Notes: generated by a model from the sequence alone, not told the origin. 64,000 nucleotides of DNA from Gigaspora rosea (GCA_003550325.1 QKWP01000073.1:497068-561067), one strand, 5' to 3'. Counted from the stretch's first letter, positions 26,090 through 38,735 are shown. Translations and numbers: made by a program.

Positions 26090-27880
26090 TCACAGCTATA
26101 ATAGTAGTGCAAGATTTATGTTTCCCGATTAGGTATTCGGCTGTGACTAGTGTCTGAACATCACGTCTGAATAGCAACACAAGAACCTTGTGTTAAGATT
26201 AAGCTTCGTGGCTGTGATAACATTGCTGGACCTCACATTGGTGATTAGGCTCCGCGGTTGCAATGGTAGTGCAAGACTTATTAAGTTCAGTGGCTGCGAT
26301 AACAGTGAAAGAACCTCATGATAAGTGATGGTACTTCATGATTACAGCATCGTGGCTACAGCAGCAGTGCAAGGAACTTATGTTTGATGATTAGGCTTTG
26401 CGGCTGTGATAGTATTGCAAGGATCTCATATTGAATTTAGGTACAACATCAGTGCAAGGGCCTCATGTTGACGATTAGGATAATAACTTTATGCTGGTAA
26501 TTAGGCAAGGACCTCAAGTTGATTACTAGGTTCTGTGGCTGCAATAGCAATGCAAAGATTTCACATTGTAATTAGGCTCCACGGCTGCAATAACAATGCA
26601 AGGACCTTACGTTGATGAACAGGCAATAGCAGTGCATTTGTTAAACCCTCATAATGTTGATTAGGCTTTGCAGCTGCGATAGTAGTGCGAGGCTCCACGG
26701 CTGCAATAGCTGTGCAAGGACCTCAGGTTGATAATTAAGCTCCACGGATGCAAGAGCAGTGCAAGGACCTCAGGTTGATAATTAGGCTCCGAGGCTGCAA
26801 TGGCAGAAGATCTCATGTTGTAGTTAGGCTCCGCGCTGCAATAGCAGTGCAAGGACCTCATGTTGTGATTAGGCTCCGCGGCTGCAAAAGCAGTACAAGG
26901 ACCTCATGTTGTGATTAGGCCTCATGTTGTGATTATACTTGCTGGCAAAACACAGACAAATCCCAAATTCAAAAAAAACAATTGCTATTTGTAAAAAATT
27001 AATCAAAAAAAAGTAGACCTAAAATTTTGCAAATATGTTATCTATAACAATAAGAATATCTACTATTTGTTTAAACAAAGATTATTAATAAAGTTTTTGA
27101 GAAATTAATTTGGGATGTATTTGGGATTTGGGTGCGGACAAATCCCAAACTATAGTAATTTGGGATTTTGCCAACATATATAGTTGTGATTAGGCCTCAT
27201 ATTGTGATTAGGCTCTGTGGCTGCAATAGCAGTACAAGGACCTCATGTTGTAATTAGGCTCCATGCTGCAATAGCAGTGCAAGGACCTCATGTTGTGATT
27301 AGGCTCTGCGGCTACAATAGCAGTGCAAGGACCTCATGTTGTGATTAGGCTCTGTGGCTGCAGTAGCAGTGCAAGGACCTTATGTTGTGATTAGGCTCCG
27401 CAAATGCAATAGCAGTGCAAGGACCTCATGTTGTGATTAGGCTCCATGGCTACAATAGCAGTATAAGGACCTCATGTTGTGATTAGGCTCCGCGGCTGCA
27501 ATAGCAGTGCAAAAACCTCATGTTTGATTAGGTTTCATGGCTGCAATAGCAGTGCAAGGACCTCAGGTTGTGATTAGGCTCCGCGGTTGCAATAGCAGTG
27601 CAAGGACCTCATGTTGTGATTAGGCTTCACAGCTGCAATAGCAGTGCAAGGACCTCATGTTGTGATTAGGCTCTGTGCTGCAATAGCAGTGCAAGGACCT
27701 CATGTTGTGATTAGGCTCCGCGGCTGCAATAGCAGTACAAGGACCTCATGTTGTGATTAGGCTCCGTGGCGGCAGTAGCAGTGCAAGGACCTTATGTTGC
27801 GATTAGGCTCCGTGGCTGCAATAGCAGTGCAAGGACCTCATGTTGTGATTAGGCTCCGCGACTGCAATAGCAGTGAACCT
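26090..27880. repeat. 46-bp minisatellite B, roughly 30-35 units
   Basis: Consensus unit: GTGATTAGGCTCCGCGGCTG followed by CAATAGCAGTGCAAGGACCT and CATGTT. The left end is more diverged and some units are shortened; the right half is tidy. It is interrupted by a MITE at about 26939-27176. The unit is not a multiple of three, so continuous translation is unlikely. GC is far above the surroundings. Confidence 0.93.
26939..27176. mobile_element. short MITE inserted in minisatellite B
   Basis: The left end GCTGGCAAAACACAGACAAA and right end (reverse complement GTTGGCAAAATCCCAAATTA) form imperfect inverted repeats with several ATCCCAAAT words. AT content changes sharply at both ends, and the 46-bp units resume on both sides. 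The target duplication is unclear (TATA-like). Confidence 0.65.
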
Positions 27881-27884
27881 ATAG

Positions 27885-27939
27885 GTAAGTAACAATACTC
27901 TTACTGCTATTTAACACTAATAACTGATTCTTGTTACAG
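27885..27939 (+). other. intron-like sequence next to minisatellite B
   Basis: GTAAGTAACAATACTC at the start, CTAATAACTGATTC as a branch-like site and TTGTTACAG at the end give a 55-bp intron of fungal type. It directly follows the last repeat unit, so the array may be part of a spliced transcript. Confidence 0.4.
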
Positions 27940-28137
27940 CTATGTGAATTCCTCTTGGTGACTTTTGCATGCAAAGATGTAATTGATTATAAGGCGGATA
28001 TTTAGCTTTGGATGGGAATAGTTCTTAGAATTTGGATATTTCAATATGCCTAATATAGTGCTTGTAATTGATAGTGAATGGAATCCCTATATGTTTCTTC
28101 TTCATCCAAATAAAGTCATTTGACTGAGCAATAATAA

Positions 28138-29740
28138 TTAATTTTATATACTACTAATTTTTAATATGATTCTCTAAAATTGTACTTTTCTTATTAATTT
28201 CTCTTATTCTCTCACTATATAATGGCTAACAATATGCTAGAGGCATGCTAACAATCAATGTGAACAAATAATAAAATAAAATAAGATAAATAAATAATTT
28301 AGCGAATTTCTGATCAGGTTACTGATTTCAAGTATGATTACGTAAATTCTCTATTAGATTCTCTCATTAGATTCTTTATTTAAAATTTTCTCTGTATTAT
28401 TCCAAAATCATAGGGGGTCACACCTTTTGCAAACAGCGATAATTTGCATTTCGAAGAGCAGCAAATACAAAATCTATACACAAAATCAACTGAAAACATA
28501 TTTATTATATTTTTTTCATAAAGTTATACATATAGGACTAAGTAAAAATGTGCAAAAAAGATGATAGAAAAGAGGAGTTTCAAGGTGAATTTATCGAGCC
28601 TTATCTCTCTTTATTTGGATTAAAGTGATATAATTTCTTTGAGAGATGAATCAGATAATCAACTAGAACTTTTACTTCTTGAGGTGTGACCTGGACTTTT
28701 AGATGCCTTGTTGATCAAATTTGACTAAAGTTTTTGAGCAATTGCATAATGTTGAATTATTTCATTTTGAAAATCTTCAATAAAGTATTGAATTCAGATG
28801 AAATTCAGCCAAATTTATTACAGCAGGCTTTTTTTGAAAGTATTAAGTCTTGTGGTCAATGAGGTGATCATTAATACAATTTTCTGTATTTTTGCGACCT
28901 AGCCAGCATCATGGGTATTATTTTTTGTGATTTCTATGGTAAGTTTACTCTAAATTTAGTAAAGATATTCACTTTATGAATGATTCTGTAATTTTTGCAA
29001 TGAAAGAAGCATTAACTTTGGATAAACGTACGGTAATTTTATTGTTACACACAGAAAGTTCATTGGCAATTTTACTTTTTGAAAACATAAATCAAAAAAC
29101 ATACACCAAGAAAAATCAAAATGTGAAGCTTTCAAAGATATGTCACAAGGAATTGCTTTACAAAATGAGTGCAGATATAATTTTAGATAAAAAAAAGTTC
29201 ATATGTGATAGTCAGTTTGTATTATTTTTTTAGTATAATTTATCGCTAGCATGATATTCAATAGATAATCAATAGAATTGTTGCCAAATTTCATCCAGCT
29301 GATTCTCTATGGCTTATGAACTTGGCACAATCAGAATACCCAATTAATGCTCTACAGAGCACAAAATTGTACTGTAAAATTCTGGACATTCCAGTTATTA
29401 TGCCTAACAAATTCTGGCGCAATTTTTTATCAATCAGAAAAATTTTCGGTACTTATCACTAGAAGATACATAATAAATATACTCATAAAAAAATAGTTAT
29501 TAAATTATCATCATTAATACATATTGTATTTGTTAATATCCCCAGCAGATCCAAAATTCCGTTTTGTATATGCATTGCCAGAAAAAAAAATCAGACACAT
29601 ATATCACAACTTTGTGTACTGATGCCCTATTGTGATATTATTTTACTTGCATAGTGAAGGTAAAGGCGAATATACATCAGTTTCACAAAAAGAATTTCAA
29701 AGGAATCATCTATATAGATCATTTTTCATGTGAGTTTTTT
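28138..29740. other. AT-rich decayed sequence, no gene assigned
   Basis: A frame at 28976-29233 (85 codons, ATVILLLH-type hydrophobic core) and a protein-like stretch at about 29285-29460 (SLWLMNLAQSEYPINALQST) may be parts of one lost gene or transposon. Neither shows a recognisable motif. Confidence 0.3.
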
Positions 29741-29747
29741 CAAGTTG

Positions 29748-30014
29748 ATAGCAAAGTTAACAGATCGAAAAGGGAGCTAAGCAGGGAAGCCCCGGTATAG
29801 CAACAATCACAGGGAAACCAGAAAGCCAGCAGGAAGAAACCGGTTTAATCGCTATCCAATTTGAGAAAGGCGCAGGAAAAAGATAAGTAATTAATCAATT
29901 GCCTAATTGGAACATTTTACATGAAAAACTAATATATAACAGATTTATTATAGGTATAAAACGTACAGACATTAGGGTGGACTATGGTGGCCCAGAGAGG
30001 AAGCAAATTTGCAT
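29748..30014. repeat. repeat family R1, copy A, 5' part
   Basis: GGGAGCTAAGCAGG, AATCGCTATCCAATTTGA and CCAGAGAGGAAGCAAATT occur here in the same order as at 33766-34020. The matching 3' part lies at about 32980-33600, so roughly 3 kb of other sequence separates the halves. Might be a solo-LTR-like or long SINE-like repeat; a TATAAA word and a later AATAAA are present. Confidence 0.6.
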
Positions 30015-30269
30015 GCCAATAATTGCTCACTCAACTGTGACAGACCACAAATCGCAAAACAGTGTCGATGAAAAAAGCACTGAAGATTTTAGACTACTAT
30101 GAAGCGCTGCTAAACTATCATAACATTATATCTCTCTATGAAGTTACAAGGGATAATAATGAGAATGATAACAGACAGATAAATCACGCATTGCTAAGGA
30201 AATAACACTAGGCTTTACTTTATATATGATATGTTCAGAGAGTTACATTCAAAAACATTTCAATACATG

Positions 30270-32560
30270 GAGGTAAAAAAAAAAGTCACAAAGTTTGGCC
30301 TATCAGGGCAGACACAATAACAGGCCAGATATCTCTGGCTATGGTGCAATTTTTCAGAAAATTTCAAGTGAAAAGACACTATTCCAAATTTTCAAATCAA
30401 AGATGATAAACTCTATAATCATTTGTGCGAAGGAAACAAGAAGAACTTAGTGGAAATACACTACTTCGATACTTCTGAATTTACAAATATTGGAATAACG
30501 ACTCCAATGATCGTTCAGATTAATATATACATATATATTCCTTAACAAAGTTAAACATTATTTGAGAATAGCAAATTTCCAAAGCTTGTTAAGACAATAC
30601 AAGCATATATTAGGCTATATTATCTTGGCCATACATATGTATCTGGTATAGCGAAGAGCATAATTATCTTTGAGACTTTGAGAAATGAAGCAGGCGATTT
30701 TCTTCTTGAACAAGGCAAATTTTACAAAGCATTAGAACTAGTCGATGAAATTTCTTAAAAAATAGATGTCACAGTCGAAAACCAACTCAAGTGTTCTTGT
30801 ATCATGTAATAGAAAGTAATGCAGATACACGTGCAGAATACCACGCCGATTCATGGGATCTTAAATATAAAAAATTCACCTACAGACTTAAATCACTCAA
30901 ACCCAACAATGCATGGGCACTAGCCAACACGGTGCAATGCAATACAAGATGAACAAAGTTGAAATATCCCCTGCATATTTTAACAAACTATAAAAAAAAA
31001 AAAAGTGAAGTTGTTAATTAGTATTGACACTGGCTAACGGTGAGTCAGTTAATCCACAATGCAGTACTTCGCATAGTATACGATTAGCTTAGTCAAAAAG
31101 AGACGGTTAGATTTGGCATATTAGTGAATAGGATCGTAGCTATAGTATATTGGGAGAGGTAAAAAAAAACCCCCAGTATTCCTCAGTACATTAAAAATCT
31201 AATGGTAGCATAATGGTATAATTATGTGAACAAACAACAAACAATCGCACTGCTTATACTACTTAAACAGCAGATCAGGTTTAAGTCAGTGCAGGAATGA
31301 TAAATAATTATAAAGAATCATATGCAGAATTTCTTAAAAAAAAAAAGAAAGAAAGATATTTAACATAAGCATTAGTGTAATGAATAAAGTTAAAGAATCG
31401 CTTGCAGATTTAGATATTAGAAAGCGAACCAAATAATGCGTTAGCATTAAGTCAATGTGAAACTTATCACATGATGAACAGATATAACAGATATCATGAA
31501 GATTAATAAACTATTAGAAGTTGAACCAAAGAATGTATTGATATTAAATCAATGAAGCAAACCTCATCACATGAGTGGAAAAGTCATGCACAAAGCGAAA
31601 TAATCGTTAGAAAGTAGATCTATATTGGATCCAAATTAAGTTGCTGTACAACTTATCGCATAATAAATAAAATAAAGAATCGCCAATGGAACCCAAAGAT
31701 GCACAGGAAACTATGAAGCAACTTATTGCATAAATGAAGAAATGCAAAAAATCATTGCAGATTTGAATGTGTTATTAGAAACTGAGTCAAATAATGCACA
31801 AGTATTAAATCAACATGGTGCAACTATTAGCACGACGAATAAATAAAAAATCTCTCACATAGTCAACAAATTATCAAAAAAAAAAGATAATAATAATAAT
31901 AATAAAATAAAAAATAACAATATATATATATGTGAAATATCTGATTAAATTGTCGTGGAGGAACTTATCACCTGCGAATAGATATGGGAAGTTAGTTGCA
32001 GATCTAAATAGATTATTAAAGATCGAACAAAATAATGTACAGACATTAAGTAAATATAGTGAAGTTTATCACAGAATGGATAAACATAAGAGCCACTTGC
32101 AGGATTAAATAGATCACTAGAAGCTCGTCGACATTAACAGTTGGTAGAGCACTTATTGCAAAATACAAGAAGTCACTTGCGAGTTAAATAATTATTATTA
32201 GAATTGAACTAAATGACGCAGGAGCATTAAGTCAATAGGGTAGTAATTGAGTCAGATGATGTATTGATGCTAATTCAATGCAATCAGTTGATCACAGTAG
32301 AATATACAAAGATCACGTTCAAAGAAGATAGGTATCAGAAATTAAGCATACTAAGGCGTCGATGACAAGAAATCATGAAGCAACTGATCATAAAACGAAT
32401 AAATATGGAGAATTACAAACGAACTATCTAAAATCAAATATAATAAAGCAAGGGCATCAAGACAACATAATGGATACACAATGAATATAATAAATTGCTC
32501 ACTGCATATTTTGCTAAAGCAACCTGACAAAGCTTTAATAGTTGGCACTTATTGGGCTGG
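30270..32560 (+). pseudogene. protein kinase / TPR gene relic
   Basis: About 30290-30530 gives fragments of a kinase C-lobe end in shifting frames: DDKLYNHLCEGNKKNLV and YWNNDSNDRSDIN, resembling the CWNDDPNxRPD block of Rhizophagus kinases. From about 30580, and clearly at 31380-32540, degenerate tetratricopeptide units follow. They show a roughly 100-110 bp period with words like GAACCAAATAATGC, GCATTAAGTCAATG and CTTATCACATGATGAA (EPNNALALSQ, TYHMMNRY). Many frameshifts and stops are present. Kinase-TPR proteins belong to a signalling-like family expanded in this lineage. No intact part remains. Confidence 0.55.
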
Positions 32561-32979
32561 AAAATAGGAAATAAGGGTACACATGCAAGTTACCTTTCCA
32601 ACTCAAGTTCTATACATCGACCAAGCAGTTAAATCATATAAGATAATGCAATAAAAAATATTGAGATGAGCATTCGAACCAGTAAAGAACAAATGGTCTT
32701 TAGATATATTTATAAATATATCTGAGCATATCTAGCGATGGTAGCTGCCATACCAAATGAAGCATATTCTGACTAAACGATCACAGACATTAAGTCCTTT
32801 CTACATTTGGATTGATCATCATCAGAATATGCGCAAAAAAAAATTAATTAAATTACAAAAAATTAAGTTATTACAACAGTAATAAACGAGCAAATAATGA
32901 ATAATAAAGGTAAAACAAAAGGGAAGAAGCATATATACATGTCCCAAATAATCAAAATGGCAGAATTCATGATTCATTT

Positions 32980-33600
32980 TGGAAGACTACTGAATCCTGC
33001 CATTTTGCAACTATCTATGTTTACAGCCGGCCTGCATTACGCAGGTAGGAAACTATCAGCTAACTTAAGCATTAATCTCAAGCAACAACAGCTTGACTGC
33101 AAAACTCTGGGTCAACAGCCGGCTCGCATATATGGGTGAGAAACTACCAGCTGACTCTAAATCAATTATACATTAAATGCACTGATGTATGCTATATATC
33201 ACACCAAAACAAGCTAATAAATAGAGATGCATCAGTCCTGAAAAAGACCGGTCCTGGAATTGTCCTTGTAAACATAACTGTGATATTCATATCACCCAAT
33301 TAAATTTTTTGATTAGGTGTAATGTAGATCATATGATGTTTGTTTACATCTGACAGTAAATAATTACGTCATTTTTGGCCAATAAAATCTTATGCATTAA
33401 GATGATGTAATCATTAAAGGACCATTATAGGACTAAAGGACTGGACTGAACTAGGACCATAAATACTATGATAATGGTCCTCTTAGGGACTGGACCAGAC
33501 CAGACTGATGCAACCCTACTAATAAAGTTTAGTATCCAGCATTGTATACTGGTGTGCTTCCAAATAAGTAGGAATCACAAGCGTGCGATCCTGTTCGTTC
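32980..33600. repeat. repeat family R1, copy A, 3' part, split by a hAT-type MITE
   Basis: CTACTGAATCCTGCCATTTT, GCCGGCCTGCATTA, AACTCTGGGTCAACAGC and, after the MITE, AATAAGTAGGAATCACAAGC then GTGCGATCCTGTT match 34040-34346 in order. The MITE at 33222-33518 interrupts it within an 8-bp duplicated CTAATAAA. Confidence 0.75.
33222..33518. mobile_element. hAT-type MITE with 8-bp target duplication
   Basis: CTAATAAA flanks it at 33214-33221 and 33519-33526. Ends: TAGAGATGCATCAGTC on the left; the right end in reverse is TAGGGTTGCATCAGTC. Internal GGACTGGAC / GGTCC words add further inverted symmetry. The uninterrupted R1 copy B shows the empty site. Confidence 0.9.
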
Positions 33601-33602
33601 AA

Positions 33603-33765
33603 GTTAGGGGAGTAACAAAAATTAGGTGATTTTTTAGGGGGGGGTAAAAAAAGTTAAAATTATATATAAGAACCTGACTATTTATATATTAAGGAAGAGG
33701 GAGGGGGTAGGTCTCTGATAAAAAATAATCAGGTGATTAATGATACTGCCCTTAATGGCAAAGTC
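33603..33765. repeat. repeat family R2, copy 1
   Basis: AGTAACAAAAATTAGGTGAT through AATAATCAGGTGATTAATGA matches 42533-42655 in order. It ends just before R1 copy B. Confidence 0.6.
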
Positions 33766-34346
33766 AACAGATCTAAAAGGGAGCTAAGCAGGAAGGCCCC
33801 GGTGTGGTGACAATTACAAGAAACCAGAATGCTAGCGGGAAGAAACCAGTTTAATCGCTATCCAATTTGAGGAAGGCACAGAGAGAAGATAAGTGATTAA
33901 TCAATTGTCTAATTGGAACATTTCATATGAAAAACTAATATAACTGATTTATTATAGGTATAAAATGCATGGATGTTAGGGCGGACTATGTGACCCCAGA
34001 GAGGAAGCAAATTCGCACCTAGCCCTCTCTGCCCTACTGAATCCTACCATTTTGCAACCATCCATGTCTATAGCCGGCCTGCATTACACAGGTAGGAAAC
34101 CACTGGCTAATCTTAAGCATCAATCTCAAGCAGCAACAGCTTAACTGCAAAACTCTGGGTCAATAGCTGGGCCGCGTATGCGGGTGAGAAACTACCGGCT
34201 GACTCTACAAATAGCTAAATTAATTATATATCAAATGCACTAATGTATACTGTATGTCAAACCAAAACAAGCTAATAAAGTTCAGTATCTAGCATTATAT
34301 GCTAGTGTGCTTCCAAATAAGTAGAAATCACAAGCGTGCGATCCTG
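33766..34346. repeat. repeat family R1, copy B (about 580 bp, continuous)
   Basis: A continuous version of the repeat found split at 29748-30014 and 32980-33600. It contains GGTATAAAATGC near 33957 and CTAATAAAGTTCAGTATC near 34273. This could be a TATA box and polyadenylation signal as in an LTR, but ends and target duplication are not defined. Old and non-coding. Confidence 0.65.
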
Positions 34347-34829
34347 TTTGTATTTAAAAATCAATTACTGTGGCTGTGGTAATCAATTTAAGCCTCAACC
34401 TAACAAATACGTTTTTAAATTAGCCTGATATAATGTAACTATTGATAAATTTAGATATAACAAAGAAAAACCTCTAGAGCTTCGTTATAGTGAACTATGC
34501 CATAATGTAAACCTAAACTTTGTTAAACCTATACACCATATCAGCATGCTAATCTAAAATTATTCGAAGCAAGAACTCAATAACAATATTTATTTTTCTA
34601 ACAGAATCAACTATATATTCAATATAGAAAAACATATGGTGAAAACTGTTCATCCGAAGCCATGTAAAAATTGAATTATAGTCAAAAATCTTTTCTGTTG
34701 GTTTACACTTCATTTTTCAACATTATTACAACGTGGGAAACACTACTATATCAAGTCTACTAACAACTACAGACTTACTTGATTTCTGGGAATACAGGTC
34801 AAGAGCAGTTACAAATAACCAGAATAGCC

Positions 34830-35880
34830 AGAGCAATTTGCAATTTGCATTTTAGTAGAATTCGAAAATGTTTGGGTTGAAGTCTATAAATTTACTACCC
34901 AACAGAAGAATGAACCCATTCTGCTTGCACACTGAATTGGTTAATGAAACAACCATTCATTTAAGTACACAATTCCTAGTGAGCAATGGCTAATATTACA
35001 ATTTTGGTCTAAAAATCCAATATTCAAAAACAGCTTACAATATACAAATCATTTATCTTTAAAATTTATAGTACAAGCTAAACAATTACATGCAGATCAT
35101 CCAGATACTTACTATACTTCAGCATTGTTTAGATATGAAAAAGAGTTTTCTATTAGATTTCGTAACATAACTAAGTTCATATTTCTTAATAATAAACATT
35201 GGAGAACTTGGATATCCTGTAGTAGCAGTAGAAAGAGGCAAACAAGTGATAGTTGAAAAAATATAATATTTGAAATAAATGACTATAACTATACTAAACT
35301 GGAATAATTCCAAGTATTAGTGACTTTTATGTGGATAAGGTAAAGATAGGAAGGTTCTAATATTCCAACTATTCTCTTCTTTGTGACATATGACTAAAAT
35401 CTAAAAAATTATTTTAATACAAGAAACAATGAAGCCAGTACTATGTTTTTATACAAATAATGGTTCTAACTACTAATACACGTTTGTAAAAGTTCAATTA
35501 TTATATATTTGTTTGTTTTTGAAGCTAGAAATCAATTACTTTGTTGCAGTAAAGAACTATCTTTATATTTATAGAAGAATCCTGTTGAATGTATAATGTT
35601 AGTACTCAATATTGAACACAAAGTATCAAATTGATGCTTCAAAATGGATAAAAATTATAAAAAATTAATTAGCAAAGTAAATCTAATGAAAAAAATTTGT
35701 AATAGTACAGAATCAATTTCTACTTTTAAAGATAAACTCATAAAAAGCTTTTAAGAGCCTATTAATCTTGTTTATAAGATATTTGAAAGCTAGTTTCTAA
35801 AAGATGAGCTATTTAAAACATTTAGTGCTGCAACAGGTAATAAAATAAAAAATTTTGTGAAACAATTCATTTGATTAATG
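34830..35880 (+). pseudogene. decayed transposase-like gene
   Basis: Protein-like pieces in shifting frames: HPDTYYTSALFRYEKEF, then NNKHW and GELGYPVVAVERGKQVIV (frame-shifted), YTNNGSN and a VKVQLLY stretch near 35450, NPVECIMLVLNIEH near 35575, and FKDKLIKSF with FLKDELFKTFSAATGNK near 35800. Together they recall a large Glomeromycotina transposase family with DDKH..GEPG-PVA..ERGK and TDGGPDH motifs, as I remember it. Many stops and shifts. Superfamily not assigned. Confidence 0.45.
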
Positions 35881-36636
35881 ATATTGTAACCTGTAATAAT
35901 ACCATATATTTCCAAAAATAAGCTACCTTTTTTGGGCAAAAAATTATACAAAACATGTAGAGTAGAAACTTTTCACCACAGTTCATAATAGACATAAACT
36001 AAGTGGTGCACTATTCATGGTAGTTTTTAACTATCTCCTAATAATTAATTATAGGCTCGCATTAGGAATCAAGGTTTTGAGATAAATATATTTGATTGGG
36101 ATATCAGAAGCCATTGTAATAAAAAAGCTAACACAAGTATATAGCTTATTTTTGAATTGTTAAATTTTTTGAAAAATTGAAAAACATACTAATAAAAAGT
36201 TGTTCAAATAATACTAAATGTTTGAACAAGTTTACTTAATAGCACTTTTGAGGTTTACTTAGTAAAATTTAGACTTTTGTATATAGCAACTGCTAATAGT
36301 TTTTTGAGATTTTTGAAAAAAATTAGAGGAGTAGTTTATTTTCTAAATAGCTTATTTTCAAGAATATATAGTAGTATTATAGAATATATAAAGCAAAGAG
36401 TAAGTAAATACAAATATAAAACAAATAAAATCAATGCAAAATAATACAAAAATAATTTATGATCATTTTTTTTTTTGCTTAAAAGTTGTTTTTGAAAGAA
36501 TTTTATAACTATTATTTTTTTTTGATTTTAAAGTGCTTGTTTTGGAGCATATTATTTATTTGGTTACTCATCAGAAATTATACTTGAATAGTACAATTTT
36601 GGTATCTAATTTAAGTAGTCTACCCAAAGGTTCTAT
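35881..36636. other. AT-rich graveyard, no gene seen
   Basis: A long imperfect foldback (about 36140-36360, AAGTTTACTTAATAGCAC opposite AGGTTTACTTAGTAAAA) resembles parts of the foldbacks at 40330-40540 and 40843-41240. Nothing else is recognised. Confidence 0.35.
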
Positions 36637-36974
36637 ACTAGCTGTCATGCAATATATATAAACAAGTCTACAATGTGCTTTTAGAAAAGTTTGCATTTGA
36701 GGAGAGCCAATTAAATTGCAGCTTTAAAAATTAGATCATCAAGTTTATGTAACTTTTACTAAAAACTGTATAACCTATTTTAAATACTAAAATTTGATTG
36801 GCTATATGCATTTAGGAAGATTAGTATAATATAAAAAGTTATTTAAAAGAATATACATTTACAGAATATAGAACATGCATTTAGTACTAATAACATTTTG
36901 TAAACAAAAAAAATATGCATTTAGAGAGGTATTGCATTTATGGAGATTGTATTTATGAAGGTTTGACTGTATAT
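36637..36974. mobile_element. MITE family M1, copy 1 (Tc1/mariner-like ends)
   Basis: Left end TAGCTGTCATGCAATATAT; right end GGAGATTGTATTTATGAAGG then TTTGACTGTA. It contains CAATTAAATTGCAGCTTT and matches 37191-37533 in reverse orientation over its whole length. Confidence 0.7.
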
Positions 36975-37190
36975 ACTCAAGCTTATAAATTTTATAATTG
37001 ATTTACTCAATTAATGCCATATAATCAAATTTAATTAATCAAGTAAAAATTTTTTTTAATCAATCATCAATTAATAATATTTTTGTCAAATTAATCGACT
37101 TAATCAACAGAACACATTATTAGTGAATAGACATTGTGATGAATTATAAAATTAAAGTATTTTGGCTAACTATAAAGTGTGTTATTTACT

Positions 37191-37533
37191 ACAGCCAAAC
37201 CTTTACAAATACAAATTCTATAAATGCAATACCTTTCTAAATGCACATTTTTGTTTTGTCTATAAAAGTTATTAGTGCTAAATACACATTCTTTATTCTG
37301 TAAATGCATTTTCTCTTAAATAACTTTTTATATTACACTATTTCTCTAAATGCAAGTATTCAATTAAGTTTTAGTATTTAAGATAGATTATATAGTTTTT
37401 AGTAGAAGTTATACAAACTTAATGATCTAATTTTTAAAGCTACAATTTAATTGGCTCTCTCTAAATACAAACCTCTCTAAATGCACATTGTAGGCTTGTT
37501 TGTACATATTGCATTTATGGAGAGTTGACTGTA
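37191..37533. mobile_element. MITE family M1, copy 2, inverted relative to copy 1
   Basis: Left TACAGCCAAACCTTTACAAA, right TTATGGAGAGTTGACTGTA; reversed, the right end reads TACAGTCAACTCTCCATAA. With copy 1 it makes a 0.9-kb inverted repeat around a 215-bp spacer. TACAGTnAAaCCT-type ends with TA edges suit Tc1/mariner. Confidence 0.72.
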
Positions 37534-37724
37534 TTAATTTTTTATATTTTTTTATTACAAAATTATATAGATAACTTCTAATCCATTTTTTTGTAAAAAG
37601 ATGAGTTAGAAGTTTTCTATGATTTTACAGTTTAAATATCAAAAAACAAATAATAAGTGATACATTTTTTGGTTAAAATATTCTAATTTCATAAATGTAC
37701 TATGTTGATTATACAAAAATATAT

Positions 37725-38020
37725 ATTCACTTAGTTGTATAAAAAATACAAACTTATGAAAGTACAAATTTTGACTATTCTAGATCAGACTAATAAAAAA
37801 TCCTAAACATGCATAAAAGAAAAAAAGATTTAAATTAAGCTTAGTGCACTAATTAAAAATAATGTAAAGAAAATTTTACATATAGTATGTATCACTCTAA
37901 CTATATTGCCTCTAATGTTAAGGCCCTAATCTTAAATTTTTATTTTATGCTTTTAGTTTGGTTATAAAATCAGATTTTTGTTTTTGGTTTGTATTAATCA
38001 TACAAACAAATAAATGCAGA
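37725..38020. mobile_element. MITE family M2, copy 1
   Basis: Shares CATGCATAAAAGAAAAAAAG, GTGCACTAATTAAAAAT and TTAAGGCCCTAATCTTAAA with the 53334-53659 copy in the same order. Ends have imperfect inverted symmetry (ACTTAGTTGTATAA / CAAACAAATAAATG). Confidence 0.65.
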
Positions 38021-38517
38021 AGCATATCAATTAACTACCTAACAAATTATCAATTTAGTAACTAAAAAAGGCCCTAGAATCAAAAATCAACAATATTATT
38101 TTTTTTATAACAAATGCTCTACTTTTCAAATCTGTAATTTCAAATAAACTATATTAATTAAATTTATAATAATATATTTTTAGAAAATTGTAGTTAATTT
38201 GAAAAAATCAACTTAGCTAACTAAGAGCATTTTTAAGCATTTCTCAATGGATCAATGGATTGAACAAACTTTTAATTGCTAAAAGTTAAATAAATTAATC
38301 AAATAAATTACTATTTTAATTAATAAATAAATCAACAAACTATCTGAATTAATTAATACAAAGATAATGATTTTTTTATTTTCAATTTGATTATACTAGT
38401 ATTACCGGTATACTAAAAAAAAAGAGTAATTACTCAATTACCTACAAAAGCTTGGGTTTATAAATTTTGATTCATAATATATTTTTTTTGGCTTACTCTT
38501 CTAACAATTTTATCAAA

Positions 38518-38735
38518 TAGCTATATAGTCAACTTCTTCTAAATACATATTCTCTAAGTGCTTATTCTATCAAAAACCTCTCTAAATATATAACTTTTCT
38601 TGGGTTCAACTAATATTACATCTATAGATTTTTATCTCTATAAATGCAATATCTCTTTAAGTGCATGTTTGGCAAAATTTTTACATATGGTTCTGTCATA
38701 TTGCATTTAGAAAGGTCTAACTATATTTGGTTATA
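38518..38735. mobile_element. MITE family M1-like, decayed copy
   Basis: TATAGTCAACTTCTTCTAAA at the left and AGAAAGGTCTAACTATAT at the right, with CTCTAAATATATAAC and CTATAAATGCAATATCTC inside. Further fragments with the same TCTCTAAATGCA words lie near 38935-39120. Confidence 0.5.

Noticed and set aside
26661-26861. 66-codon minus-strand frame
   Set aside because: Translation of minisatellite B units; the 46-bp period shifts frame each unit.
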